A program made the translations under genes and the position numbers. DNA of 10,414 nt from positions 1 to 10,414 of the forward strand of contig JAEWYA010000214.1 of the NCBI GenBank assembly GCA_023395775.1, in the 5' to 3' direction. The notes under the pieces are model-generated. The model did not search any database, had not been told where the DNA came from, and worked only from the letters and a program-made list of their open reading frames with translations. The DNA is from Bacillota bacterium (GTDB taxonomy: Bacteria; Bacillota; Clostridia; Oscillospirales; Oscillospiraceae). Below, in pieces: positions 1 through 6,261 of the stretch (positions within the stretch are counted from its first letter, which is position 1; each line of letters opens with the position of its first letter).

Positions 1-153
1 ACGGCCCATGGACATGGCAATCGCCGCGCCGACGGCGGCACGGTGAGCAATTTGGAGACCGGAGACCGCAACGGGGCTTTTGCCGTTTTCAAGGCTTGAA
101 ACCGCCTCGCGGAGTTCTGGGAGCTCATTCAGTTTTTTCAGGAGTTGTTCCAT
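1..153 (-). CDS. mfd: Mfd transcription-repair coupling factor, N-terminal fragment (runs off left edge)
   Basis: The minus strand has an open frame starting with ATG at 153-151 and still open at base 1, so only 51 codons are visible. The peptide begins MEQLLKKLNELPELREAVSS and continues ENGKSPVAVSGLQIAHRAAV. An N-terminal helix followed by a 'pPVxVSGLxxxHRAxxxAA' strand-turn-helix is typical of the start of clostridial Mfd, just before the UvrB-like domain. An AAAGGA ribosome binding site lies 6-7 nt upstream. Position directly downstream of pth is the standard place for mfd in Firmicutes, and this carries much of the call. Mfd is known to displace stalled RNA polymerase and recruit UvrA to damaged template strands. 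None of its helicase or RNAP-binding motifs lies inside the window, so the assignment rests on the N-terminus plus synteny. Confidence 0.8.
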   Translation of the reverse strand, partial: MEQLLKKLNELPELREAVSSLENGKSPVAVSGLQIAHRAAVGAAIAMSMGR

Positions 154-167
154 AAATGTTCCTTTTA

Positions 168-183
168 ACGCCGCGCGCGGCGT
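168..183. repeat. 16-bp perfect GC palindrome between pth and mfd
   Basis: ACGCCGCGCGCGGCGT is identical to its own reverse complement. In the transcript it could form a 6-bp stem with a CGCG loop directly upstream of the mfd ribosome binding site. A second small CCCC/GGGG stem lies just 5' of it in the transcript. No U-run follows, so it does not look like an intrinsic terminator. A role in mfd translation or mRNA processing is only a possibility. Confidence 0.5.
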
Positions 184-223
184 GACCCCGATCCTTGGGG
201 CTTTCAAACGGTGTCCGAGAGCT

Positions 224-823
224 TCAGTTAAAGCAATTCATCGCTTTTTGGCAGTCGCCGTTTTCAATGATACACTCCGCCGCGTCGATGGCGCGGGCAA
301 AGGTGTCCAGCAAAACCTTCCGCTCCGCCTGAGAGGGAACGCCCACGACCCAATCGATCATGTCCCGTTCCTCTCCGGTACCGCCGGGATCGCCGATGCC
401 GATTTTTATCCGGGGAAACTGGTCCGTGCCCAAGTGGGCGATGATGTTTTTAACGCCGTTGTGTCCCCCGGCGGAGCCGGAGGGCCGCACCCGCACCTTT
501 CCCACAGGCAGGGATACGTCGTCGTAAATGACCAGCACATGGTCGGCGGGAATCTTGTAAAACTGCGCCGCCTCGTATACGGCCTCGCCGGAGAGGTTCA
601 TGAAGGTCTGGGGCTTCATCACCAGCACCCGCGCGCCGCCGAACCGCAGAATATTATATGCGGATTTGAATTTCACCTTGTTCAGCTTGACCCCCTGCTT
701 CTCCGCCAGCAGGTCCACCGTGAGAAAGCCCATATTGTGCCGGGTCCTGGCATATTTCTCTCCGGGGTTTCCAAGACCCGCCAAAAGCCAGTCCACTCCG
801 GAGGATTTGTTTTCAAACAGCAT
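224..823 (-). CDS. pth: Peptidyl-tRNA hydrolase
   Basis: This encodes a 199-residue Pth, the cytoplasmic esterase that releases peptides from prematurely dropped-off peptidyl-tRNA so the tRNA can be reused. The family pattern is complete: GLGNPG (residues 16-21, Asn19), RTRHNMGF with catalytic His29, KPQTFMNLSG (70-79) with Met75/Asn76, YDD with Asp101, and SAGGHNG (117-123) with His121/Asn122. These match E. coli Asn10, His20, Met67/Asn68, Asp93 and His113/Asn114. I chose the ATG at 823 because AAAAGGA sits 9 nt upstream. An in-frame ATG at 853 would add ten residues but would put this ribosome binding site inside the gene. Length is normal for the family. It lies between prs and mfd, as in Bacillus without ctc. 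A stem-forming segment at 853-879 lies in its leader. Confidence 0.96.
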   Translation of the reverse strand: MLFENKSSGVDWLLAGLGNPGEKYARTRHNMGFLTVDLLAEKQGVKLNKVKFKSAYNILRFGGARVLVMKPQTFMNLSGEAVYEAAQFYKIPADHVLVIYDDVSLPVGKVRVRPSGSAGGHNGVKNIIAHLGTDQFPRIKIGIGDPGGTGEERDMIDWVVGVPSQAERKVLLDTFARAIDAAECIIENGDCQKAMNCFN

Positions 824-1050
824 GGTTTCATTTCCTTTTAAATTCGTATTCATCCGCCCGCGCGAAAGAACGCGGCGGACGCAAAGAACTTTATTCAGTA
901 CTTTTTCAGGGACCCGCTTTTTGTTTTGGAATCGGCCGGAACAGCCTTTCCCATCATGGTCATGCCGGAGATGCGCATCATAAATTCAACACGTACAAGG
1001 CGGGAAGAACCTCTCCCCGCCCTGACGATTCAGTTTCGCGGCGATTCCGG
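824..1050 (-). other. 227-bp gap between prs and pth
   Basis: Bacillus carries ctc (a ribosomal L25-type gene) here, but no such gene is present. The gap holds a 10-bp hairpin close to the prs stop (separate entry), a shorter interrupted GC stem at 853-879, and the pth ribosome binding site. A 28-codon minus-strand frame at 981-895 has no clear ribosome binding site and was not called. I found no convincing promoter, so pth and mfd are probably co-transcribed from upstream. Confidence 0.6.
999..1021 (-). terminator. Hairpin downstream of prs, possible weak terminator or processing site
   Basis: On the minus strand GGCGGGGAGA and TCTTCCCGCC form a 10-bp stem with a GGT loop and one G-U wobble. 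It begins about 30 nt after the prs stop codon. The sequence after it (TTGTACGTGTT) is only moderately T-rich, so termination would be partial at best. It may instead set relative mRNA levels of glmU-prs and pth-mfd. Confidence 0.4.
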
Positions 1051-2010
1051 TTAACGGAACAGCTTGGAGATGGAGACCTCCTGATAAATGCGCTCGATGG
1101 CCTCGGCGAACATGGGGGCCACGGGGAGGTACATGATCTTCTCAGACTTGCTCGCGTCGATGGGTGCGATGGTGTCCAGCAGAGCCAGCTCCGAGATGAC
1201 GCTGTTATTGATGCGGTCAATGGCGGGACCGGAGAGAACGCCGTGGCTGGCACAGGCGTGGACGCTTTTGGCGCCGCCCACATCGATCAGCGCCTGCGCG
1301 GCGTTGCACAGAGATCCGCCGGTATCCACCATGTCGTCGAAAATGATGCAGTCCATGCCCCTCACGTCGCCGATGACGTTCATGACCTCGCAGCTGTTGG
1401 CCTTCTGGCGGCGTTTATCCACGATCGCCAGGTTCATGTGCAGCTTCTGAGCGAAGGCGCGGGCGCGGGCCACGCTGCCCACGTCGGGGGAGACCACCAT
1501 CATATTCTCGCAGTTGGCGCCGAACTTCTTGGCGTAGTAATCCACAAAAATCGGGTTACCCGCCAGATTGTCCACGGGGATATCAAAGAAGCCCTGGATC
1601 TGAGAGGCGTGCAAATCCATGGTCAGAACACGGTCCGCGCCGGCGGCGGTGAGCATGTTGGCCACCAGCTTTGCGGTGATGGGATCGCGGGCCTTAGCCT
1701 TGCGGTCCTGCCGGGCATAGCCGTAGTACGGCATGACGGCGGTAATGCGCCCCGCAGAAGCGCGCTTCAGCGCGTCGATCATAATGAGCAGCTCCATCAG
1801 GTTGTTGTTGACAGGGGTAGACGTGGACTGGACCACGAACACATCGCTGCCGCGGACCGTCTCATACAGGGAGACGAAGATCTCACCGTCGGAAAAGGTA
1901 CCCACCTCCGACTCGCCCAGTTTGGTTCCCATCAGTTTGCAGATCTCTGCCGCCAGCTGGGGGTTGGAGTTACCGCAGAATACCTTGACATCCTTGCCGT
2001 GAGAAATCAT
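1051..2010 (-). CDS. prs: Ribose-phosphate pyrophosphokinase (PRPP synthetase)
   Basis: A class I PRPP synthetase of 319 residues makes 5-phosphoribosyl 1-pyrophosphate from ribose 5-phosphate and ATP, for nucleotide, histidine, tryptophan and NAD synthesis. Visible signatures are FSDGE (39-43), MPYYGYARQDRKAKARDPI (93-111; ATP site and subunit contact), TMDLHASQIQGFFDIPVDNL (130-149, His134), VSPDVGSVARAR (173-184), VDKRR with Lys199 on the flexible catalytic loop, and the PRPP-binding loop IIFDDMVDTGGS (222-233). In the last motif most relatives have DTAGT where this protein has DTGGS. Length is normal. AAAGAGGG upstream of the ATG supports the start. It follows glmU by 54 bp and is presumably co-transcribed with it; glmU-prs pairing is classic in Firmicutes. 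Family members form hexamers and are usually inhibited by ADP. Confidence 0.97.
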   Translation of the reverse strand: MISHGKDVKVFCGNSNPQLAAEICKLMGTKLGESEVGTFSDGEIFVSLYETVRGSDVFVVQSTSTPVNNNLMELLIMIDALKRASAGRITAVMPYYGYARQDRKAKARDPITAKLVANMLTAAGADRVLTMDLHASQIQGFFDIPVDNLAGNPIFVDYYAKKFGANCENMMVVSPDVGSVARARAFAQKLHMNLAIVDKRRQKANSCEVMNVIGDVRGMDCIIFDDMVDTGGSLCNAAQALIDVGGAKSVHACASHGVLSGPAIDRINNSVISELALLDTIAPIDASKSEKIMYLPVAPMFAEAIERIYQEVSISKLFR

Positions 2011-2064
2011 AACAACGCCCTCTTTCTTCTGTTCTGAATATAATTCATAATTTAAATGATCTAT

Positions 2065-3180
2065 TTATTTGCCGTTTATCTTCCGCCGCCGCGCGGCCCA
2101 GCCGTCCTTGTTCTCCTGCTTCGCCCGGGCCACGGCCAGCGCGTCCTCGGGCACGTCCCTGGTAATCGTGGCTCCCGCAGCGATATAGCTGCCCTTTCCA
2201 ACGGTGACCGGGGCCACCAGATTGGTGTTGCAGCCGATAAAGGACTCGTCTTCTATGGTGCAGCGGTATTTGTGGAACCCGTCGTAATTCGTGGTGACGG
2301 TGCCGCAGCCGAAGTTGACCTTTTTGCCCACGTCGCTGTCGCCCACATAGGTCAGGTGAGAAATTTTTGTCCCGTCCCCAATGACGGAGTTTTTGACCTC
2401 CACAAAATCGCCCACCTTAATATCGTCTCCGATACGGGAGTTCGGCCGCACGTAGGCGAAAGGACCCACATGGGTCCGCCGGCCGATCGAGGACTCGTTG
2501 ATCTGGGAGGCATTGACTTCCGTTTCGTCCCCCACGGTGCAGCTGCGCACCATGGCGTTGGGGCCGACGACGCAGTCACGGCCGATGTCCGTCTCACCCC
2601 GCAGAATCGTTCCGGGCAGGACCATAGTCCCCCGGCCGATCTTCACCCGGGGGTCGATATAGACGGCGCCAGGGTCCAAAACCCGCACGCCGTTTGCGAT
2701 GTGCCGCCGGACAATCTCATCCCGCAGATGCAGCTCCACGTTCTGAATATCGGCGTCGGAATTCAGGGCGATCCAGCCCCGTTCACCGTCCACGTCCTGC
2801 AAAAAGATGGTGGCGGCCTTTTTCCAGCCCTCCGCCAGCGCGGAACCCTCGGCGGAATAGACATACCCCTCTCCGACCCGCTCCGCGGGAACCACCGGGC
2901 GGGGGATGACGGTCACCCGCCCTGCGCCGGAGACAAAGTCCAGCAGCTTTGGATGCTGGTCGGAAACCGTCACGTCGGCGTCGGCCGGAAAGCAAGCGCG
3001 GGCCTCGTCGGCATATTCCGGACCGCAGACAGCAAAAAACCGCTCCACGCCGTCGTCTTTCAGCTTGCGGGCCACCCACGTCAGGATGGGGCAAAACAGA
3101 ATGTCACTCAGCATCAGCGGTTTTTTCTGCTCCGGGTCCTGGGAAGTCGTCAGGAAAATGACTGCGCGCTTTTGATCCAT
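2065..3180 (-). CDS. glmU: GlmU-like glucosamine-1-phosphate N-acetyltransferase with degenerate, shortened uridyltransferase domain
   Basis: This 371-residue protein aligns with bifunctional GlmU (about 455 residues). Residues about 165-352 form the left-handed beta-helix acetyltransferase, with all active-site positions I can map from E. coli: Arg245 (R333), Lys263 (K351), His275 (H363), Tyr278 (Y366), Asn289 (N377), Asn298-Tyr299 (N386/Y387), Lys304 (K392) and Arg352 (R440). It should acetylate GlcN-1-P using acetyl-CoA. Residues 1-145 still resemble the nucleotidyltransferase fold, but the LAAGxGTRMxSxxPK loop has become FLTTSQDPEQKKPL and the GDxPLL metal motif has become IPRPVVP. About 85 central residues are missing, so UDP-GlcNAc synthesis by this protein is unlikely. 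The frame is intact, with a strong GGGAGGG ribosome binding site, so this is not a sequencing break. It is the first gene of the glmU-prs-pth-mfd unit. Confidence 0.88.
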   Translation of the reverse strand: MDQKRAVIFLTTSQDPEQKKPLMLSDILFCPILTWVARKLKDDGVERFFAVCGPEYADEARACFPADADVTVSDQHPKLLDFVSGAGRVTVIPRPVVPAERVGEGYVYSAEGSALAEGWKKAATIFLQDVDGERGWIALNSDADIQNVELHLRDEIVRRHIANGVRVLDPGAVYIDPRVKIGRGTMVLPGTILRGETDIGRDCVVGPNAMVRSCTVGDETEVNASQINESSIGRRTHVGPFAYVRPNSRIGDDIKVGDFVEVKNSVIGDGTKISHLTYVGDSDVGKKVNFGCGTVTTNYDGFHKYRCTIEDESFIGCNTNLVAPVTVGKGSYIAAGATITRDVPEDALAVARAKQENKDGWAARRRKINGK

Positions 3181-3201
3181 CGGTATTCCCTCCCTGAGAA
3201 A

Positions 3202-3253
3202 AATCTGCGGGGCGCGGACACCCCGGCAGTCACTGCGAGATCCGTCGCAGATT
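3202..3253 (-). promoter_or_regulatory. Structured 5' leader of glmU, attenuator-like hairpins
   Basis: On the glmU transcript, CTGCGA (3250-3245) and TCGCAG (3238-3233) form hairpin A with a six-base loop. A second hairpin B, CGGGGTG/CGCCCCG with a TCCG loop (3225-3208), is followed four bases later by UUUUU (3203-3199), a terminator-like layout. In addition, AATCTGCG (3253-3246) is perfectly complementary to CGCAGATT (3209-3202). That pairing would disrupt A, trim the foot of B and bury part of the U-run. The leader therefore has mutually exclusive folds just upstream of the glmU ribosome binding site. I recognise no known riboswitch or T-box consensus. Regulation by this element is an inference. 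Confidence 0.45.
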
Positions 3254-3266
3254 CGGTTGCAAAGTT

Positions 3267-3275
3267 ATTATAACA
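3267..3275 (-). promoter_or_regulatory. Extended -10 promoter for glmU-prs-pth-mfd
   Basis: The minus strand reads TGTTATAAT: a perfect -10 hexamer TATAAT (3272-3267) preceded by the TGn extension (3275-3273). The -35 position 17 bp upstream (CTGGAT, 3295-3290) is poor, as is usual for extended -10 promoters. Transcription would start near 3260, giving a leader of about 80 nt that contains the hairpins described separately. Confidence 0.7.
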
Positions 3276-3297
3276 AAGATTTAAGGAAAATCCAGTG

Positions 3298-3309
3298 TTT
3301 ACTAGTAAA
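3298..3309. promoter_or_regulatory. 12-bp palindrome TTTACTAGTAAA, possible operator
   Basis: TTTACTAGTAAA is its own reverse complement. Its near edge lies about 38 bp upstream of the predicted glmU transcription start, so it borders the -35 region. The size and place suit a dimeric regulator. No regulator gene is nearby and I cannot assign a family. Confidence 0.35.
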
Positions 3310-3451
3310 TTGTTTCAGAAAATTCCGGTTCTATTTCGGCAAAACGACGATTCTTTAAAAAAATATGTAGAAATTTTACGTTTTTTTATGAATTTGACCG
3401 TTGACTTCGGCATTTTGCAGAATTTCTCATAGTTTTCCAGTTATTTTCTCT

Positions 3452-3467
3452 AAAAAAACGTTTTTTT
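3452..3467. repeat. 16-bp palindrome A7-CG-T7 upstream of trmL promoter
   Basis: AAAAAAACGTTTTTTT is a perfect palindrome ending 12 bp before the trmL -35 hexamer. Its last ten bases repeat at 3378-3387. The position matches that of an UP element contacted by RNA polymerase alpha subunits, or an architectural-protein site. It could also act as a weak terminator for transcription entering from either side, but its AT-only arms make a stable hairpin unlikely. Confidence 0.45.
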
Positions 3468-3479
3468 CCTATAAAGAGG

Positions 3480-3508
3480 TTGAATTTACACAGGTAATGG
3501 ATTACAAT
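3480..3508 (+). promoter_or_regulatory. Sigma-A promoter for trmL (and possibly the glycolytic genes)
   Basis: TTGAAT at 3480-3485 and TACAAT at 3503-3508 are separated by exactly 17 bp; each hexamer differs from consensus at one or two positions. The predicted start is near 3515, leaving a short leader that contains GGAGGA ahead of the trmL ATG. Confidence 0.8.
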
Positions 3509-3538
3509 TGACCCGTCCGTGCCAAATGGAGGAATTTC

Positions 3539-4030
3539 ATGCTGAACGTTGTTCTTGTAGAACCGGAGATCCCGCAGAATTGCGGGAACATTGCCCGGAC
3601 CTGCGCCGCGACCGGCGCACGGCTCCACTTGATCCGTCCCCTGGGGTTTGATATCTCCGAGCGGGCGGTCAAAAGAGCGGGACTGGATTACTGGCATTTG
3701 GTGGAGGTCTTCGATTATGAGAATCTGAATGACTTTTTTCGCCGGAATCCGGATGCCGGGGATATCTGGCTCACCACCACGAAAGCGCCCCGCCCCTATA
3801 CGTCCGCGGAGTTTCGCGACGGCTGCTGGCTGTTTTTCGGCAAGGAGACCGCGGGCCTGCCCGAAGACTTTCGAAAGGCCCATTACGACCGGTGCATCCG
3901 GCTCCCCATGCGCGCCGAGGCCAGAAGCCTGAATCTCAGCAATACCGTGGCCGTATGCGTCTACGAGGCGCTGCGACAGATCGGTTTCCCAGGCCTTTCC
4001 GGCGAGGGTGAGATGGCGGAAGGGCGCTGA
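3539..4030 (+). CDS. trmL: tRNA (cytidine/uridine-34-2'-O)-methyltransferase TrmL
   Basis: This encodes a 163-residue SPOUT-class methyltransferase. It shows the three family blocks: VEPEIPQNCGNIARTCAATG (7-26), LFFGKETAGLP (98-108) and IRLPMRAEARSLNLSN (120-135), then VYEALRQ. The last two blocks build the trefoil knot that binds S-adenosylmethionine. E. coli TrmL (YibK) methylates the 2'-O of the wobble base in two leucine tRNAs, and this protein is expected to do the same. Length is typical, with a slightly long tail after residue 150. GGAGGA five bases before the ATG fixes the start. It is the first gene after a strong promoter and precedes pgk by 122 bp with no clear terminator between them, so partial co-transcription with glycolytic genes is possible. 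Confidence 0.94.
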   Translation: MLNVVLVEPEIPQNCGNIARTCAATGARLHLIRPLGFDISERAVKRAGLDYWHLVEVFDYENLNDFFRRNPDAGDIWLTTTKAPRPYTSAEFRDGCWLFFGKETAGLPEDFRKAHYDRCIRLPMRAEARSLNLSNTVAVCVYEALRQIGFPGLSGEGEMAEGR

Positions 4031-4152
4031 TCTGGTTTTCCCTGTCCGTCTGCAAAACCGCAGCGGCGGACATACTATCTTATGCGCAGGCTGCAATCTA
4101 TCCGCACAAATTGAGCTGACATACCGTGCTGACATTTTCAGGGAGGATGCAT
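4031..4152 (+). other. 122-bp gap between trmL and pgk
   Basis: No gene fits here. A small CTGC/GCAG hairpin (six-base loop) has no T-run, so no terminator is supported. Possible -10-like strings (TACTAT, TATCTT) lack a good -35 partner. The pgk ribosome binding site AGGGAGG is at the end. Whether pgk relies on the trmL promoter or on a weak local one is undecided. Confidence 0.5.
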
Positions 4153-5346
4153 ATGAACTACAATAAGAAGACAGTCAAGGACGTGGACGTCCGCGGCAGG
4201 AAGGTCCTGCTCCGGTGCGACTTCAATGTGCCTTTGGACAAGGCCACCGGAGCCATTACCAGCGACAAGCGCATTGTTGCGGCGCTGCCTACCATTCAGT
4301 ATCTGCTGGACAACGGCGCGGCGGTGATTGCCTGCTCTCATCTGGGCAAGCCCAAGGGAGAGCGGAAGATGGAGCTGAGTCTCGCCCCGGTTGCGAAGCG
4401 TCTGGGAGAGCTCTTAAGCAGAACCGTGATCTTTGCCGCCGACACCGTGGGCCCCGACGCCAAGGCCAAGGCCGCGGCGCTGAAGCCCGGCGAGATCATG
4501 CTTTTGGAAAACACCCGGTTTGAAGCGGGCGAGACCAAAAACGACCCCGCCCTTGCCAAAGAGATGGCTTCCATGGCGGAGCTGTACGTCTCCGACGCTT
4601 TCGGTTCGGTTCACCGGGCACATGCATCCACCGTGGGCGTGGCGGATTACCTGCCCGCCGTCTCCGGCTTTCTGGTTGCAAAAGAGCTGGAGATCATGGG
4701 GAATGCGCTGGACAACCCCAAGCGGCCTTTTGTTGCGGTTCTGGGAGGAGCCAAGGTCTCCGACAAGATCAACGTGATCGGAAACCTTCTTGGCAAGGCC
4801 GACACCATTATCATTGGCGGCGGTATGGCCTATACCTTTGCAAAGGCCCAGGGCGGCTCCATCGGTCAGTCCCTTCTGGAGGCCGACAAGCAGGAGTTTG
4901 CCCTGGAGATGATCGCCAAGGCCCGGGAAAAGGGCGTGAAGTTCCTCCTGCCGGTGGATACGCTGGCGGCCAAGGAATTTTCCGCCGACGCCCAGCCCGT
5001 TGTGGTGGACACCATGGCCATCCCCGACGACATGCAGGGTCTGGACATCGGACCCAAAACCGTGGAGCTGTTCTGCGATGCGGTGAAGGGCGCGGGGACC
5101 ATCGTATGGAACGGGCCCATGGGCGTCTTTGAATTCGATGCGTTTGCCGGCGGCACACGCGCCATGGCTCAGGCCATGGCGGACAGCGGCGCGGTAACCA
5201 TTGTGGGCGGCGGCGACAGCGCCGCGGCGGTGGAGCAGCTGGGCTTTGCCGACCGGATTACCCACATCTCCACCGGCGGCGGCGCGTCCCTTGAATTTCT
5301 CGAGGGCAGGGAGCTTCCCGGCGTGGCCTGTTTACAGGACCGGTGA
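4153..5346 (+). CDS. pgk: Phosphoglycerate kinase
   Basis: A 397-residue monomeric phosphoglycerate kinase transfers phosphate from 1,3-bisphosphoglycerate to ADP in glycolysis. The N-lobe substrate residues are in place: LLRCDFNVP with Arg21, Asp23 and Asn25; SHLGKPKG (62-69); LLENTRFEAGE with Arg122; and DAFGSVHRAHAS with Arg155. The C-lobe has VLGGAKVSDKI (196-206) with nucleotide-binding lysines, the IGGG turn, NGPMGVFE and VGGGDSAAA. Length is standard. The frame extends upstream to ATGs at 4126 and 4147, but AGGGAGG at 4140-4146 lies six bases before the ATG at 4153, and homologous sequence begins there. The next gene, tpiA, starts 141 bp downstream. No gap (glyceraldehyde-3-phosphate dehydrogenase) gene precedes pgk here, unlike many Firmicutes. 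Confidence 0.97.
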   Translation: MNYNKKTVKDVDVRGRKVLLRCDFNVPLDKATGAITSDKRIVAALPTIQYLLDNGAAVIACSHLGKPKGERKMELSLAPVAKRLGELLSRTVIFAADTVGPDAKAKAAALKPGEIMLLENTRFEAGETKNDPALAKEMASMAELYVSDAFGSVHRAHASTVGVADYLPAVSGFLVAKELEIMGNALDNPKRPFVAVLGGAKVSDKINVIGNLLGKADTIIIGGGMAYTFAKAQGGSIGQSLLEADKQEFALEMIAKAREKGVKFLLPVDTLAAKEFSADAQPVVVDTMAIPDDMQGLDIGPKTVELFCDAVKGAGTIVWNGPMGVFEFDAFAGGTRAMAQAMADSGAVTIVGGGDSAAAVEQLGFADRITHISTGGGASLEFLEGRELPGVACLQDR

Positions 5347-5487
5347 CGGCTGAGGCCTCTTTGAAGGCGCTGCTGCGGCTTTTACCATAGAGAAGTTTTC
5401 GTCCGCACGTTTCCAAGCGCAAGCTTTTGATTCCGCGCCAGAATTTTTGTTTTCCCTCAAGAACATATAGAAAAGGAAGTATAAAAT
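5347..5487 (+). other. 141-bp gap between pgk and tpiA
   Basis: No gene is supported here. The only small symmetries seen are an 8-bp palindrome GAGGCCTC at 5352-5359 and a T-rich stretch before the tpiA ribosome binding site. Neither a convincing terminator nor a promoter was identified, so read-through from pgk into tpiA is the simplest reading. Confidence 0.5.
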
Positions 5488-6261
5488 ATGAATCGTCGTT
5501 ACCGTAAAACTGTGATTGCTGGCAACTGGAAGATGAATATGACCGCCACCGAGACGAAGAAGTTTGCCGAGGATATGAAGAAGATCATGCCCAAGGCCAA
5601 ATGGTGCGACACCCTGATCTGTGTCCCCGCCTGCAATATTTCCACAGCTGCCAGGGCCTTCAAGGACCTGCGGATCTCTGTGGGCGCGGAGAATGTCTAC
5701 TTTGAGGAAAAAGGCGCCTATACCGGCGAGGTGTCCGCGGACATGCTGAAAGATCTTGGAGTCAAGTATGTCATCGTGGGCCACAGTGAGCGGCGGCAGT
5801 ATTTCGGCGAAACGGACACCGGCGTGAACAAAAAGGTCCACGCTGTTTTGAACGCCGGGATGAGTCCCATCATCTGCGTGGGCGAGAGCCTGGAGCAGCG
5901 GGAGACCGGCATTACCAACGAGTGGATTGCCCTGCAGGTCAAAAGCGCGCTCAGCGGCGTTCCTGCCGACAAGCTGCGCCGCTGCATCGTGGCCTATGAG
6001 CCCATTTGGGCCATCGGCACCGGCAAGACCGCCACGGCGGAGCAGGCCGGCGAGGTTTGCAGCAACATCCGCGCCACCATCCGCGCTCTGTATGGCGCCC
6101 GGGTGGCCCGGTCCGTCACCATTCAGTACGGCGGGTCCATGAATCCCGAGAACGCCGCGGAGCTTCTGGCTCAGCCGGACATCGACGGCGGGCTCATCGG
6201 CGGCGCGGCCCTCAAGCCGGAGCAGTTTGTCGAAATCATCAACGCCGCGAATCAGGACTGA
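5488..6261 (+). CDS. tpiA: Triosephosphate isomerase
   Basis: A 257-residue TIM-barrel enzyme interconverts dihydroxyacetone phosphate and glyceraldehyde 3-phosphate. All catalytic residues are visible: AGNWKMN (11-17) with Asn13 and Lys15, VIVGHSERR (95-103) with the electrophile His99, and AYEPIWAIGTGKTA (169-182), with the base Glu171 at the hinge of flexible loop 6. The phosphate-binding YGGSMNPENAAELL and DGGLIGGAALKP segments follow near the C-terminus. Length is within the usual 245-260 range. AAGGAAG upstream of the ATG gives a good ribosome binding site. It stands between pgk and gpmI on the same strand with gaps of 141 and 226 bp. These are long for a tight operon but no terminator was found in either. 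Confidence 0.97.
   Translation: MNRRYRKTVIAGNWKMNMTATETKKFAEDMKKIMPKAKWCDTLICVPACNISTAARAFKDLRISVGAENVYFEEKGAYTGEVSADMLKDLGVKYVIVGHSERRQYFGETDTGVNKKVHAVLNAGMSPIICVGESLEQRETGITNEWIALQVKSALSGVPADKLRRCIVAYEPIWAIGTGKTATAEQAGEVCSNIRATIRALYGARVARSVTIQYGGSMNPENAAELLAQPDIDGGLIGGAALKPEQFVEIINAANQD

Larger units (their letters stand above)
3181..3538. other. AT-rich divergent control region between glmU and trmL
   Basis: This 358-bp stretch has no credible gene and is far richer in A+T than the flanking genes. It holds the glmU promoter and leader on the minus strand and the trmL promoter on the plus strand. Between them are about 200 bp with repeated A- and T-tracts, a 12-bp palindrome, a 16-bp palindrome, and ACGTTTTTTT occurring twice (3378-3387 and 3458-3467). 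The tracts suggest intrinsically curved DNA or UP-element-like activation, which is inference. Confidence 0.7.

Noticed and set aside
895..981. 28-codon minus-strand frame in the prs-pth gap (begins MMRISGMTMMGKAV)
   Set aside because: There is no clear ribosome binding site, no recognised family and no evidence of coding bias. It could be revisited if the peptide is conserved in relatives.
2056..3273. Long plus-strand open frame (405 codons) opposite glmU
   Set aside because: It is antisense to a clearly recognised gene, has no ribosome binding site or family resemblance, and is rich in H, G, P and R, as expected for the complement of GC-rich codons. The long minus-strand frames opposite pgk, tpiA and gpmI (4414-5265, 5332-6534, 6935-7855) are rejected for the same reason.
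4068..4077. GGACATACTA upstream of pgk, resembling the sigma-F -10 element seen at 8119
   Set aside because: The position 15 bp upstream has no GTATA-like -35 element, and a forespore promoter for pgk has no support.
3386..4135. 249-codon minus-strand frame opposite trmL extending into the AT-rich control region
   Set aside because: trmL on the other strand has complete family motifs, a ribosome binding site and a promoter. The opposing frame has none of these.
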